The translations under genes were made by a program, and so were the position numbers. 64,000 nucleotides of DNA from the NCBI RefSeq assembly GCF_017114915.1, contig NZ_JAAUOE010000009.1, forward strand, positions 62,001 through 126,000, given 5' to 3'. The notes below the pieces were generated by a model. That model saw nothing but the letters and a program-made list of their open reading frames with translations. It was not told where the DNA came from and ran no database searches. This DNA is from Pseudomonas frederiksbergensis (GTDB taxonomy: Bacteria > Pseudomonadota > Gammaproteobacteria > Pseudomonadales > Pseudomonadaceae). This document shows, one piece after another, positions 19,140 through 28,853 of the stretch (its first letter is position 1; every line of letters begins with the position of its first letter).

Positions 19140-20162
19140 TCATGCAGGTACGACCTCAAGGGCGACCCGTTCGCGACATGGGCATTCGTCCATATAGCGG
19201 TGCGCTTCGACGAACTCGGAAAACGGGAAGACCCGAGTCTTGAGCGGCAGCAGCACACGATCCGCGGTCAACTGGTTGATATCGCGCAGGGCACGTTGCA
19301 GTGCGGCCTGATCCTGGATGATGCCCAGCTCCGGCTTGCCGGTGAAGTTACCGATGCAGTGCACGAAAAACTGAATGTTCTTCTGGAACGCCGCACAAGC
19401 CGGGAATGGCGTCTGGTTACCCCCTTGCAGGCCATAGAGCACCAGGCTGCCGCGAGGTGCGAGCACATCGCCGAGCAGCGACATCTGCGGCCCGCCAAGG
19501 CCATCGAACACCACATCGACGCCGCGGTTATCGGTGATCTTGTTGATCTGCATCAGCAGATCCTGTTCTTCAGTGACGATGACTTTCTCCGCGCCCAGAG
19601 ACAACAGGTACTCACGTTCATCCGCGGTCTTGGTCGCAGCAATCACGCGCACGCCGAGAGCTTTGCCCAGTTGTACGAACGACGGCCCGGCGCAGTGGCT
19701 GGCGTCGGTCACCAGAGCGAATTGCCCGGGTTTGACTCGCGCCAGATCGGCGTAGGCAAAATAAGCGATCAATAGTGGCGTGTAGTGCACACTGGCTTCG
19801 ATCGGGCTGAGTACGTCCGGGTAACGGGTCAATGCCGTGCGTGGCAGAACGATCTGTTCGCCATAGACCGGATAGTCGTTGGGGCTTTCGGCCGGGAAGC
19901 TGGCGACCTTGTCACCGACGGCCAGATCATCGACGCCCTCGCCGAGCGCCGTGACCACGCCGGCCATTTCGTGGCCAAGGCCTGAAGGCAGGCGTGCATG
20001 AGACGAGGCCAGGTTCTGGCGCCAGAGAATGTCGTACCAGCTGATGCCAATCGCCTCGACACGCACCTGCACTTCGCCCGGCGCAGGCAGAGCGGCCGCA
20101 TGCTCTTCGCATTTGAGCACCTCGGCTGGACCAAACTTGTGAAAACGGATCGTGCGGGACAT
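19140..20162 (-). CDS. mexS: MexS-like quinone/alcohol oxidoreductase
   Basis: Medium-chain dehydrogenase of 340 residues, NAD(P)-dependent, cytosolic. The opening MSRTIRFHKFGPAEVLKCEE and the later FPACAAFQKNIQFFVHC and RVFPFSEFVEAHRYM match what I recall of P. aeruginosa MexS. There MexS probably detoxifies an electrophile, and its loss raises MexT activity and MexEF-OprN expression. Zinc-cysteine lobes of true alcohol dehydrogenases are missing. Start set at 20162, with GAGG six bases upstream; an in-frame ATG at 20177 lacks a good site. It is divergent from the LysR gene mexT across a 268-base gap, exactly the MexS/MexT arrangement. Confidence 0.88.
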   Translation of the reverse strand: MSRTIRFHKFGPAEVLKCEEHAAALPAPGEVQVRVEAIGISWYDILWRQNLASSHARLPSGLGHEMAGVVTALGEGVDDLAVGDKVASFPAESPNDYPVYGEQIVLPRTALTRYPDVLSPIEASVHYTPLLIAYFAYADLARVKPGQFALVTDASHCAGPSFVQLGKALGVRVIAATKTADEREYLLSLGAEKVIVTEEQDLLMQINKITDNRGVDVVFDGLGGPQMSLLGDVLAPRGSLVLYGLQGGNQTPFPACAAFQKNIQFFVHCIGNFTGKPELGIIQDQAALQRALRDINQLTADRVLLPLKTRVFPFSEFVEAHRYMDECPCRERVALEVVPA

Positions 20163-20430
20163 CGCAAACCTCGTCAAAGTAACCTCTAATGCCCCGAACT
20201 CTATCTGGGCTTTGTACCCAAGACCATCAGTGGCTATTAATAGTCGACATGCCTGTCATTGATTCCGCAGCGACGGCGACATCATCAAATGCCGTAGAAA
20301 CCGAAGCAGCCTTTCAGGAAAAACTGAATTACCCTGTGCAGAGTACCAGTCTTTCCCCGTAAGATTCATGTCGGCCATTGTTCTCATATGGTCGCTCACG
20401 TCAAGTTTGCTGACCCTGCCAGGACTCCAG
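20163..20430. promoter_or_regulatory. Divergent mexS-mexT promoter region
   Basis: 268-base gap between the two start codons. It must contain both promoters and, by analogy with P. aeruginosa, a MexT site that drives mexS. I could not find a good match to the MexT consensus here; the nearest is GTCGAC near 20250, which lacks the flanking half-sites. Confidence 0.5.
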
Positions 20431-21345
20431 ATGAATCGTAATGACCTGCGTCGTGTCGACCTGAACCTGTTGATCGTTTTCGAAACACTGATGCACGAAC
20501 GCAGCGTGACCCGCGCTGCGGAGAAACTGTTCCTCGGCCAGCCGGCCATCAGTGCGGCGCTCTCGCGCCTGCGCGGGCTGTTCGATGACCCGCTGTTCGT
20601 GCGTACCGGCCGCAGCATGGAGCCATCCGCCCGGGCGGTGGAAATCTTCGCCCTGCTCTCGCCGGCCCTGGATTCGATTTCCACCGCGGTCAGTCGCGCG
20701 GCGGAATTCGACCCGGCAACCAGCACCGCGGTGTTCCGCATCGGTCTGTCGGACGATGTCGAGTTCGCGCTGCTGCCGATGCTGCTCAAACGCCTGCGTG
20801 CAGAATCGCCGGGGATCGTGCTGGTGGTGCGTCGGGCCAACTATATTCTGATGCCGAGCCTGCTGGCCTCGGGCGAGATTTCCATCGGCGTCAGCTATAC
20901 CGCCGACCTGCCGGCCAACGCCAAGCGCAAGGTACTGCGCCGCAGCATGCCGAAATTGTTGCGGGCCGACACGGTGCCGGGGCCGTTGAGCCTCGATGAT
21001 TTCTGCGCCCGCCCCCACGCGCTGGTTTCGTTCGCGGGCGACCTGAGCGGCTTTATAGATGAAGAGCTGGAGAAACTCGGGCGCAAACGGCATGTGGTGC
21101 TGGCCGTGCCGCAATTCAATGGGTTGAGCACACTGATTAGCGGAACCGATATCGTGGCCACCGTCCCGGACTACACCGCCGAAGCGTTGACCGCCGCCGG
21201 TGGCGTTCGAGCCGAAGATCCGCCGTTGCCGGTGCGCAGCTTCGAATTGCACATGGCCTGGCGCGGGTCGCAGGATAATGATCCGGGTGAGCGCTGGTTA
21301 AGGTCGCGGATTCAGATGTTCTTCGGGGATCCGGACAGCCTCTGA
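20431..21345 (+). CDS. mexT: LysR-type regulator MexT
   Basis: LysR activator of 304 residues. The opening MNRNDLRRVDLNLLIVFETL, helix-turn-helix SVTRAAEKLFLGQPAISAALS (about residues 24-45), SRAAEFDPATS and the ending RIQMFFGDPDSL match recalled MexT. In P. aeruginosa MexT activates mexEF-oprN and mexS when electrophilic stress changes its redox state. Start chosen at 20431, with AGGA six bases upstream; the open frame extends to 20368 without support. No frameshift or internal stop, unlike the inactive alleles known in some PAO1 strains. The target operon lies 15.7 kb downstream rather than adjacent. Confidence 0.9.
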   Translation: MNRNDLRRVDLNLLIVFETLMHERSVTRAAEKLFLGQPAISAALSRLRGLFDDPLFVRTGRSMEPSARAVEIFALLSPALDSISTAVSRAAEFDPATSTAVFRIGLSDDVEFALLPMLLKRLRAESPGIVLVVRRANYILMPSLLASGEISIGVSYTADLPANAKRKVLRRSMPKLLRADTVPGPLSLDDFCARPHALVSFAGDLSGFIDEELEKLGRKRHVVLAVPQFNGLSTLISGTDIVATVPDYTAEALTAAGGVRAEDPPLPVRSFELHMAWRGSQDNDPGERWLRSRIQMFFGDPDSL

Positions 21346-21882
21346 AAAGGGTCGCCCAATCGCCCTCCCAGCCCCTATTTGCCTGGAATGTATTCCGCGT
21401 CACTGACCATGACGCTCGACTTTCAGCGCCTCATTCTTTTTCCAGAGTCCCGCTTGGATCGCCGCATTGCCAATGGCTTCGGCGATCACATTAAACTCTG
21501 CGCCCCACAAGTTAGGAATAGTTAACTAACAATTGCACTTAGCCCCTAAGTTCCGCCCATCTATTCGTGGTTCACTTGCAGTGCCATTTTGCCTGAAACC
21601 CATGGTGCCGCGACCTTATCAAAGAGATACTTTTTTAAAACCTCCACGACCGCCATAAAAACGTCGTCAACTTTTTGAAGCCTTTAAAAACATCCAGGCA
21701 TGAGGACTAATAACGTGCGGGCGAACGCCAAAATACACATAACTGACTTTTAATAACATTGTTTGACACCCGAACACGGACATCTGAAGATAGGCAACTC
21801 CCTTCAATACCAAGACGATACGTCAGTTTTTTTAGTTAGCGGAACATTGAACTCCTGAGTTACTTAATTCCTGGTGCAATGC
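21346..21882. other. Gap between mexT and the wss operon
   Basis: 537 bases, becoming strongly A+T rich after 21530. It contains a short reverse-strand coding-like scar (21400-21525). The promoter of the wss operon must lie in the second half; no clear sigma-54 or sigma-70 box is asserted. I see no clear intrinsic terminator after mexT, so read-through into wssA is possible. Confidence 0.6.
21400..21525 (-). pseudogene. Gene scar: 41-codon C-terminal fragment, family not recognised
   Basis: On the reverse strand a frame bounded by TAG at 21526-21528 and ending TGA at 21400-21402 reads as protein-like sequence with Pseudomonas codon use (GAEFNVIAEAIGNAAIQ, then AGLWKKNEALKVERHGQ). There is no plausible start codon with a ribosome site, so it looks like the tail of a gene whose front was lost. 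It sits exactly on the left border of the wss block. It could also be a chance frame. Confidence 0.4.
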
Positions 21883-23061
21883 ATGAAATATGTGGACGAC
21901 ATTACGAAACTTTTTACAAGTTTTGGCGCTAATGCGGGAAGTTATCAGGAAATACAACCTAACTATAAAAACTTTAAAGATGACCCTGGTGCAACTATGG
22001 CACCCCTGACTGAGCAAGGGTTAACGGAAGTATTATCTCCCCTGAAACCCACTGCCACAGTGTCACTACCTGGCGAGTCAAAGCCTCCTTTATTGTTGAT
22101 TGACGCGCCGGTCGGATCTGCAAAGAACATTCCCCTCTCACTGCCGTCACCGAAGTCTGCCGCCCTGCTGAAGGAGCGCCCTGACGCCTCGGCAACGGGT
22201 GACCGCCAGCAATTGAGCGATCTGTTGCGCGACCTTGACCGGACGCGTAGAGGCGGCCTGCCGGAAACCCCTCGCAAGCGCACCAAGGCGAAGGTCATCG
22301 CGATCGTTTCGGCAAACGGAGGGGTGGGCAAAAGCACCATCGCCGCTGGCCTGGCGAAAGCACTTCGGCGCCCTGGCGGGCGAACCATTGCCATTGATCT
22401 GGACCCTCAGAACGCCCTGTCCAGCCATTTGGGCATCACCAGACAGGTGCCTGGTCTGATCCAGCTCAAACGACAAGACGCAGACTGGGGGGCTCATTGC
22501 CTGCCGGGCTATGGTGACAGTGAGTGCCTGCCCTTCGGCACTGACGAGGTGAACGATCGCCGATTGCTCAAGCAACTGATGCTTGAAGACCCTGGCTGGT
22601 TGAGTCAGCGCCTTGCGTCGATGAACCTGAGCGAAAACGATACCGTGGTCCTGGACACCCTTTCGGGCGCCACCGTCTATTCGCAGCAGGCGCTCGACGC
22701 CGCTGATCTGGTGCTGGTGATCACGGTGACCGACGCGGCCTCCTACCTGGCACTGGACACCCTGACACAGTGGCTGGAAAAAAGCCGACGGCCCGCGCAA
22801 CGGCACAGCTATGTGCTCAACCAACAGGATGACTCGCACTCGTTCAGCAAGGATATGGCTGTGCTGTTTCGGCGGCGGCTCGGTACTGACCTGATCGGGA
22901 CGATTCGCCTTGATCACCAGTTCAACGAATCGCTGGCCTACGCTCGGGACCCTCTGCAGTACGCCCCCTACAGCATTGGCAGCCAGGACATGCTTTCGCT
23001 GTCGCGCCAAGTCCACGCCCTGCTGTTCCCTGAGCCATCCGGCCAGCAGGTGATGCCATGA
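21883..23061 (+). CDS. wssA: WssA: BcsR-like segment fused to BcsQ/ParA-type ATPase
   Basis: Cellulose synthesis accessory protein of 392 residues. The first ~25 residues (YVDDITKLFTSFGANAGSYQEI) match the pattern of the short BcsR/BcsP proteins. A proline-rich linker follows to about residue 135. The C-terminal 250 residues are a MinD/ParA-type ATPase with P-loop NGGVGKST and later ATVYSQQALDAADLVLVI. The signature lysine of the deviant Walker motif (KGGVGKT) is asparagine here. BcsQ-type proteins help localise and stabilise the synthase complex at the pole. The ATG at 21883 is preferred over GTG at 21874; neither has a strong ribosome site. The stop overlaps wssB by four bases (ATGA). Confidence 0.82.
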   Translation: MKYVDDITKLFTSFGANAGSYQEIQPNYKNFKDDPGATMAPLTEQGLTEVLSPLKPTATVSLPGESKPPLLLIDAPVGSAKNIPLSLPSPKSAALLKERPDASATGDRQQLSDLLRDLDRTRRGGLPETPRKRTKAKVIAIVSANGGVGKSTIAAGLAKALRRPGGRTIAIDLDPQNALSSHLGITRQVPGLIQLKRQDADWGAHCLPGYGDSECLPFGTDEVNDRRLLKQLMLEDPGWLSQRLASMNLSENDTVVLDTLSGATVYSQQALDAADLVLVITVTDAASYLALDTLTQWLEKSRRPAQRHSYVLNQQDDSHSFSKDMAVLFRRRLGTDLIGTIRLDHQFNESLAYARDPLQYAPYSIGSQDMLSLSRQVHALLFPEPSGQQVMP

Positions 23062-25289
23062 CCGCACGGCTGAATCAGGCACCTGCGAAGACGTGGTGGT
23101 TGCAGGGGTTACTGGATACTTTCCAGGCTCGCGTCAGTCGATGGCCCCGGCACTGTCGCCAGGGCCTGAAGATCTCGACCGGGCTGATCGCAGCGTTGTT
23201 GGTGCTGGGTATCCTGATCGCGCCTCTGACTCTGTACTCCCAGGCAGCCTTTGCCGCAGTCTGTTTCGGCGCCAGCCTGATCATCCGCAGGCAAGCCGGT
23301 CGTCTGGCGATCCTGACCCTGATCACCCTCTCGCTGATCGCTTCGTTGCGCTACATGTACTGGCGCCTGTCCGACACCCTGGACTTCGACACCTGGCAGG
23401 ACGCCGTATTTGGCTACGGGCTGGTGCTGGCCGAGCTTTATGCCTTGCTCGTTCTTGTGTTCGGCTATGTCCAGACTGCCTGGCCGCTGCAGCGCAAACC
23501 GCAGCTTCTGCAACAGCCGCCCGCTCAATGGCCGACGGTGGACATTTTCATTCCAACCTATAACGAAGCGTTGAGCATCGTGAAGCTGGTCGTGCTCGCG
23601 GCCCAGGCCCTCGACTGGCCCGAGGGCAAGCTGCGTGTGCACGTGCTGGATGACGGACGTCGGGAGGAGTTCAAGGTTTTCTGCCAGCAGATTGGTGTCA
23701 ACTACATCACCCGCGACAACAATCAGCATGCCAAGGCCGGCAACCTCAACCAGGCACTCACCGTCACCGATGGCGAGTTCATTGCCATATTCGACGCGGA
23801 TCACGTGCCCACCCGCTCCTTTCTGCAAATCACCCTGGGCTGGTTTTTCAAGGATCCGAACCTGGCATTGTTGCAAACGCCGCACTTCTTCTATTCAGCC
23901 GATCCATTCGAAAAAAACCTCGATACCTTCCGCTCGGTACCCAATGAAGGCGAGCTGTTCTACGGCCTGGTGCAGGACGGCAACGACCTCTGGAACGCGG
24001 CATTCTTCTGTGGCTCCTGCGCGGTCATGCGGCGTACTCACTTGCTGGAAGTCGGCGGCATCGCCACCGAGACCGTCACGGAGGATGCGCACACGGCGCT
24101 CAAACTCAATCGCCGTGGTTTCAATACCGCCTACCTCGCCATTCCACAAGCGGCAGGACTTGCCACGGAGAGCCTTTCCCGCCACATCAGCCAGCGCAAA
24201 CGCTGGGCGCGAGGCATGGCGCAGATCTTCCGGACCGACAATCCGCTGTTCGGCAAAGGACTGAACCTGGGGCAACGCATCTGCTACCTCAACGCCATGA
24301 TGCACTTTTTCTACAGCCTGCCTCGCCTGGTGTTCTTGACTGCCCCCTTGGCTTACCTGATTTTCGATGCAGAGATTTTCCATGCCTCGGCGTTGATGGT
24401 CATGGTCTATGGACTGCCGCATATTTTCCATTCCAACCTGACCAACTCCAGCATCCAGGGGCGCTTTCGCCATTCATTCTGGAACGAAGTGTATGAGTCG
24501 GTTTTGGCCTGGCACATCATGCGACCGGTACTGTCCGCCCTGATCAGCCCTTCGCTGGGTAAATTCAACGTGACCGATAAGGGCGGCACCATCGAAAAGG
24601 ACTACTTCGACTGGAAACTCGCGCGCCCTTACATCGTTCTGCTGACCTTGAACATAATCGGTCTGGTGACCGGCGTGGTGAAACTGATAGGCAGTGATTG
24701 GGCGCAAATCACGACCCTGATGATCAACCTGACCTGGACCCTGTACAACATCATCATCGTAAGCGCCGCCGTGGCAGTGGCCCGCGAGTCCTCTCAGGTG
24801 CGTTCCGAACCCAGGGTCCTCGCAGATCTGCCGGTGCGCGTCTATCGCGAAGACGGTACCTCATTCGATTGCCAGACCCAGGATTTCTCTCAGAACGGCG
24901 TGGGCCTGAAACTGCCTCCAACGGTTCAGCTCGGCATCGATGAGAAATTGCGACTCTGCGTTCTGCGCACGCCCCCTTCGAGCCTCTTTCCCGCAACAAC
25001 GATTTTCAACAATGACGGCGTGGCGGGCGTGCAATTCGACGCCTTGTCCTTGCGCCAGCAAAGTGAACTGGTACGACTGACCTTTTCACGTGCCGACACC
25101 TGGGCCAACACCTGGGGTAACGGTCGCCTCGACGCGCCTTTGACGGCGTTGCGGGAGGTCAGCGGCATCGCTTTGCGCGCAATCCTCGATCTGTTCATTA
25201 CAACTATCAAGGACGGCCAGGCGCTGCTGCGCAAACGCCCGGACGCTCCATCACCTATCGACTCCACCGCGGACACGCAACGATCTTGA
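23058..25289 (+). CDS. wssB: WssB: cellulose synthase catalytic subunit (BcsA)
   Basis: Inner-membrane glycosyltransferase family 2 protein of 743 residues that polymerises UDP-glucose into beta-1,4-glucan and threads it out. Motifs: DDG at 198-200, DAD at 246-248, TED at 341-343 (catalytic base) and QRKRW at 379-383. Membrane helices occur in the N-terminal 150 residues and around 410-570. A PilZ domain follows with RSEPR at 582-586 and DFSQNG at 609-614, the RxxxR and D/NxSxxG signatures of c-di-GMP binding, so activity is probably c-di-GMP dependent. Overlaps wssA by four bases and its stop overlaps the TTG of wssC. Confidence 0.95.
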   Translation: MTARLNQAPAKTWWLQGLLDTFQARVSRWPRHCRQGLKISTGLIAALLVLGILIAPLTLYSQAAFAAVCFGASLIIRRQAGRLAILTLITLSLIASLRYMYWRLSDTLDFDTWQDAVFGYGLVLAELYALLVLVFGYVQTAWPLQRKPQLLQQPPAQWPTVDIFIPTYNEALSIVKLVVLAAQALDWPEGKLRVHVLDDGRREEFKVFCQQIGVNYITRDNNQHAKAGNLNQALTVTDGEFIAIFDADHVPTRSFLQITLGWFFKDPNLALLQTPHFFYSADPFEKNLDTFRSVPNEGELFYGLVQDGNDLWNAAFFCGSCAVMRRTHLLEVGGIATETVTEDAHTALKLNRRGFNTAYLAIPQAAGLATESLSRHISQRKRWARGMAQIFRTDNPLFGKGLNLGQRICYLNAMMHFFYSLPRLVFLTAPLAYLIFDAEIFHASALMVMVYGLPHIFHSNLTNSSIQGRFRHSFWNEVYESVLAWHIMRPVLSALISPSLGKFNVTDKGGTIEKDYFDWKLARPYIVLLTLNIIGLVTGVVKLIGSDWAQITTLMINLTWTLYNIIIVSAAVAVARESSQVRSEPRVLADLPVRVYREDGTSFDCQTQDFSQNGVGLKLPPTVQLGIDEKLRLCVLRTPPSSLFPATTIFNNDGVAGVQFDALSLRQQSELVRLTFSRADTWANTWGNGRLDAPLTALREVSGIALRAILDLFITTIKDGQALLRKRPDAPSPIDSTADTQRS

Positions 25290-27589
25290 AGCATTCCATT
25301 CGCCGGACCTTTGTTCCTCGTCGTTCACTCATGCTGATCGCCTGCTCGCTAGTGGGCTGGAGCGGTTGCGCCCTGAGTGCCGGCGCCCCCATCAGCGCCA
25401 CGGACTCTGCGGTGACGCCAGCCGCACCGTTGCCCGGGACCGATGCCCCGACCAATAGCTATATCCGCACGCTCAAGGAGCTGGGCAAAAGCTACTCGAT
25501 GAACCTCAAGGGCGCCGAGGCCACCGACAGTGTGAACTTCAATGTGCGCGCCGATGAAGTCGTCACGGCGGCGCAAGTCACGCTGCAGTACAGCTACTCA
25601 CCCGCGCTGCTGGCCGACCTTTCGCAAATCAACGTGCTGGTCAACGATCAAGTGGCCGCCAGCCTGCCTCTACCAAAGGAGGAGGCAGGTAAATTGCAGA
25701 CCCGGACCGTCCAGATCCCGCCGCAGATGATCACCGAATTCAACCGACTCAGTCTGCAGTTCATCGGTCATTACACGATGCAATGTGAGGACCCTTTGCA
25801 CTCCAGCCTTTGGGCCAGGATCGGCAACGAGAGCCAACTGAGCCTTCAGGTCTCTTCGATCAAGCAGCCCAACGATTTGTCCGCGCTGCCGCAACCCTTG
25901 TTCGATCGTCGAGATGCTTCGCCCTTGAAGCTGCCCTTCGTGTTCGCTTCTCGTCCGGGCGGTGCGGAGCTTGAGGCTGCCGGCATCCTGTCTTCCTGGT
26001 TCGGCGCACTGGCCAGCTACCGCGGCGCAACCTTCCCCGCCAGCCTCACCAGCCTGCCGGCCAAAGGCAACGCCGTGGTGTTTGTCAGCGCCAGCGAATC
26101 GGCAACCTTCAATGGCTTGCCGATCCAGGCAGCCACAGGGCCGACGGTGACGCTCATCAGCAACCCGAATGATGCTCAGGGCAAGCTGTTGATCGTTTCC
26201 GGGCGCGATGGCGCCGACCTCAAAATCGCCGCGACCGCCCTGGCCCTCGGTGGCTCAGTCTTTTCGGGGCAGAGCGTCGTGATAGACCGTATCGACTCAC
26301 TCAAACCACGCCAGCCGTACGATGCGCCAAACTGGCTGCCCTCCGATCGCCCGGTTCGTCTGGGTGAATTGGCCAAACCCGCCGAGCTCAACGTGTCGGG
26401 TTACAACCCGGGGCAAATGGCGGTTGCGCTGCGCTTGCCGCCGGACCTGTTCAATTGGCGCGAACCCGGCGCGCAACTTGACTTGAAATACCGCTATACG
26501 CCGCAACCGATTGCCACCAATTCCTCGTTGCTGATCAGCTTCAACGACACCCTCATCAAGTCGGTCGAGTTGCCTTCGATCGAGAAACTCGGCAGCAGCG
26601 ACAGCCTGCTGGCCTTGCTCAAAACCGACGAGAGCCTGGCCCGCACGTCGCGCATGCTGCTGCCGCTCAATTCGGTGGCACTGCAATCGAAGCTGCAATT
26701 TCGTTTTATGTATGAGTACCTCAAACAGGGCGAATGCCGGGACATCATTATCGACAACATGCGCGGTGTGATCGATCCGGACTCGACGCTGGACCTGAGC
26801 GACTACGACCATTTCATGGCCATGCCCAACCTGGGCGTATTCAAGGACAGCGGCTTTCCGTTTACCCGCATGGCCGACCTTTCTGAAACCTCGGTGATCC
26901 TGCCCGACGATCCGGGCCCGGACGATCTGGGTGCCTATCTGACCCTGTTAGGTCGCTTCGGCGAATCCACCGGCTATCCGGCCACCGGCGTGAAAGTCGT
27001 CAACGCCGACCAGATCGCCGAGCAACGCGACAGAGATTTGCTGGTGCTCGCCTCGGGCAACAATCAACCTCTGCAGGACCAATGGCAGCACCTTCTGCCA
27101 GCCAAGGGCGAAAGCACTGCGCAATACTTTGAGCTCTCTGACCTGCCCTTGCGTCTGCGCAACTGGATCAGCCCGGATGCAAAAGCCAATCTGCGTGAGG
27201 CGCGCAGCAGCTTCAGGTTCTCCGCTGAGGATGGCAGTGCTTATCTGACCGGATTTGAATCGCCGCTGCAGAGTGGTCGCAGCGTGGTGTTCATCGCCAG
27301 CGCCAGACCCAACGGCATGGCCGAGGTGACCGACGCTCTGCTCAGCGGCGAAGAAAACGCCCACAAGCTGCAAGGCAGCCTGGTGGTGGTCAGGGGCAAG
27401 CATGTCGAATCGCTGGCCGCCGAACAGGATTACTACGTCGGGCAGTTGGGCCCATTGCGCTATCTGCAGTGGTACCTCTCGCAAAACGTAGTGGTGCTCC
27501 TGCTGGTCACCCTGTTCGGGGTCCTGCTGCTGGCCTCGATGGGCTACCTGACCCTGCGCAAATGGGCCAATCGTCGTCTTGGCCGTTGA
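25286..27589 (+). CDS. wssC: WssC: periplasmic cellulose synthase subunit (BcsB)
   Basis: Periplasmic, membrane-anchored partner of the synthase, 767 residues. An N-terminal signal sequence (residues ~13-33, LMLIACSLVGWSGCALSAGA) is followed by carbohydrate-binding and flavodoxin-like repeats (for example MNLKGAEATDSVNFNVRADE) and a C-terminal anchor helix VVVLLLVTLFGVLLLASMGY near residue 735-755. It guides the glucan chain through the periplasm. The frame starts with TTG at 25286, overlapping the wssB stop; an ATG at 25331 would remove the positively charged n-region, so TTG is favoured. Confidence 0.9.
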   Translation: MKHSIRRTFVPRRSLMLIACSLVGWSGCALSAGAPISATDSAVTPAAPLPGTDAPTNSYIRTLKELGKSYSMNLKGAEATDSVNFNVRADEVVTAAQVTLQYSYSPALLADLSQINVLVNDQVAASLPLPKEEAGKLQTRTVQIPPQMITEFNRLSLQFIGHYTMQCEDPLHSSLWARIGNESQLSLQVSSIKQPNDLSALPQPLFDRRDASPLKLPFVFASRPGGAELEAAGILSSWFGALASYRGATFPASLTSLPAKGNAVVFVSASESATFNGLPIQAATGPTVTLISNPNDAQGKLLIVSGRDGADLKIAATALALGGSVFSGQSVVIDRIDSLKPRQPYDAPNWLPSDRPVRLGELAKPAELNVSGYNPGQMAVALRLPPDLFNWREPGAQLDLKYRYTPQPIATNSSLLISFNDTLIKSVELPSIEKLGSSDSLLALLKTDESLARTSRMLLPLNSVALQSKLQFRFMYEYLKQGECRDIIIDNMRGVIDPDSTLDLSDYDHFMAMPNLGVFKDSGFPFTRMADLSETSVILPDDPGPDDLGAYLTLLGRFGESTGYPATGVKVVNADQIAEQRDRDLLVLASGNNQPLQDQWQHLLPAKGESTAQYFELSDLPLRLRNWISPDAKANLREARSSFRFSAEDGSAYLTGFESPLQSGRSVVFIASARPNGMAEVTDALLSGEENAHKLQGSLVVVRGKHVESLAAEQDYYVGQLGPLRYLQWYLSQNVVVLLLVTLFGVLLLASMGYLTLRKWANRRLGR

Positions 27590-27596
27590 GTTGCGC

Positions 27597-28853
27597 ATGT
27601 CTGTTTCGTCCATGAACCGCCGAGACACTTCACTTGGACTGAGCCTGCGCGGTAACGCGCGCAGGTTGAGAGCTGTGCTCGCGCTCGCCCTGCTGGCACC
27701 TGCGATAGTGGCCGGAAAACCCTGTGAGCCGCCGACCTGGCCGCTGTGGCAAACCTATGCCATGCGCTTCGTCCAGGCCGACGGCCGGGTACTGGAATCC
27801 AGCCTGGAGAACAATCACAGCACCTCTGAAGGGCAGTCCTACGCCATGTTCTTCGCGCTGATCGGCAACGATCAGCCGCGCTTCGACACGCTCTGGCGCT
27901 GGACCTCTGCCAACCTCGCAGGCGCCGCCATCGCCACCCACCTGCCAGGCTGGTTATGGGGGCAAGGCACGGACGGTCAGTGGCGCCTGCAAGACGCCAA
28001 CTCGGCCGCCGACGCCGACTTGTGGATCGCCTACGCCCTGCTCGAAGCCGCGCGCCTGTGGCATCGGCCGGATTATCACCGGGACGCTTTGCAGCTGATG
28101 GCGACGATCGAAGCGCAATTGATCGTCAAGCTGCCCGGGCTGGGCCCGATGGTATTGCCCGGACCGCAGGGCTTCATCCTGCCGGACTCGCTCTGGCGCC
28201 TGAACCCCAGCTACCTGCCGCTGCCCCTGTTACGGCGCTTGGCAAAGGAAGCGCCCGACGGGCCTTGGCAAGCGATTGCCGACAACACCGCAACGATGAT
28301 TGACCAATCAAGCCCGAAGGGTTTCGTCCCGGACTGGGTTGGTTATCAGGGAACGTCTTATAAAGGAGCTTCAGCACAATCCGGGGTATTCGTCAGCGAC
28401 CCGGTCAAGGGCGAAACGGGCAGCTACGACGCCATTCGCGTGTACCTCTGGCTGGGCATGAGTGAGGCCACCGAACCGCTGGCAGCGTCCTTGCTCAAAC
28501 GGCTGGACGGTATGGCCCGCAGCACGGCCGCGACGGGGGCCCCTCCGGAGTCAGTCCAGGCTGTGCACGGCAGTGTTCAGGGGCAGAGTCCTTTCGGATT
28601 CCGGGCCGCACTGATTCCCTACCTTCAGGCCAAGGGCCAATCCGAGTTGGCTGATCAGCAACGACGTCTCGTGGAGCGCGCCTTACAAGAAGCGCTGGCC
28701 CGGCCTGATGCCACCCCGGGGCCGCCGCGTTACTACGACTTCATGCTCAGCCTGTTCGCGCTCGGCTGGGCAGACAACCATTATCGATTCCGGGAAGACG
28801 GAACGCTGAAACTCTCCTGGGAGACCCCATGCACGCGCACCACCGCACGCTAG
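27597..28853 (+). CDS. wssD: WssD: periplasmic endo-1,4-beta-glucanase (BcsZ, GH8)
   Basis: Glycoside hydrolase family 8 cellulase of about 418 residues that trims the growing glucan. A signal peptide (LRAVLALALLAPAIVAGKP) precedes the mature enzyme. The catalytic acid is in STSEGQSYAM (Glu78 from the chosen start), and the substrate-binding aspartate region is DANSAADADLWIAYALLEA. The start is not certain: ATG at 27597 or 27612 are both possible, and TTG at 27579 would overlap wssC. The 3' end overlaps wssE by 25 bases, so translation is coupled. Confidence 0.9.
   Translation: MSVSSMNRRDTSLGLSLRGNARRLRAVLALALLAPAIVAGKPCEPPTWPLWQTYAMRFVQADGRVLESSLENNHSTSEGQSYAMFFALIGNDQPRFDTLWRWTSANLAGAAIATHLPGWLWGQGTDGQWRLQDANSAADADLWIAYALLEAARLWHRPDYHRDALQLMATIEAQLIVKLPGLGPMVLPGPQGFILPDSLWRLNPSYLPLPLLRRLAKEAPDGPWQAIADNTATMIDQSSPKGFVPDWVGYQGTSYKGASAQSGVFVSDPVKGETGSYDAIRVYLWLGMSEATEPLAASLLKRLDGMARSTAATGAPPESVQAVHGSVQGQSPFGFRAALIPYLQAKGQSELADQQRRLVERALQEALARPDATPGPPRYYDFMLSLFALGWADNHYRFREDGTLKLSWETPCTRTTAR

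Noticed and set aside
20240..20265. Second MexT box in the mexS-mexT gap
   Set aside because: GTCGAC is present but the flanking ATCA and ACYAT half-sites are not; too weak to call.
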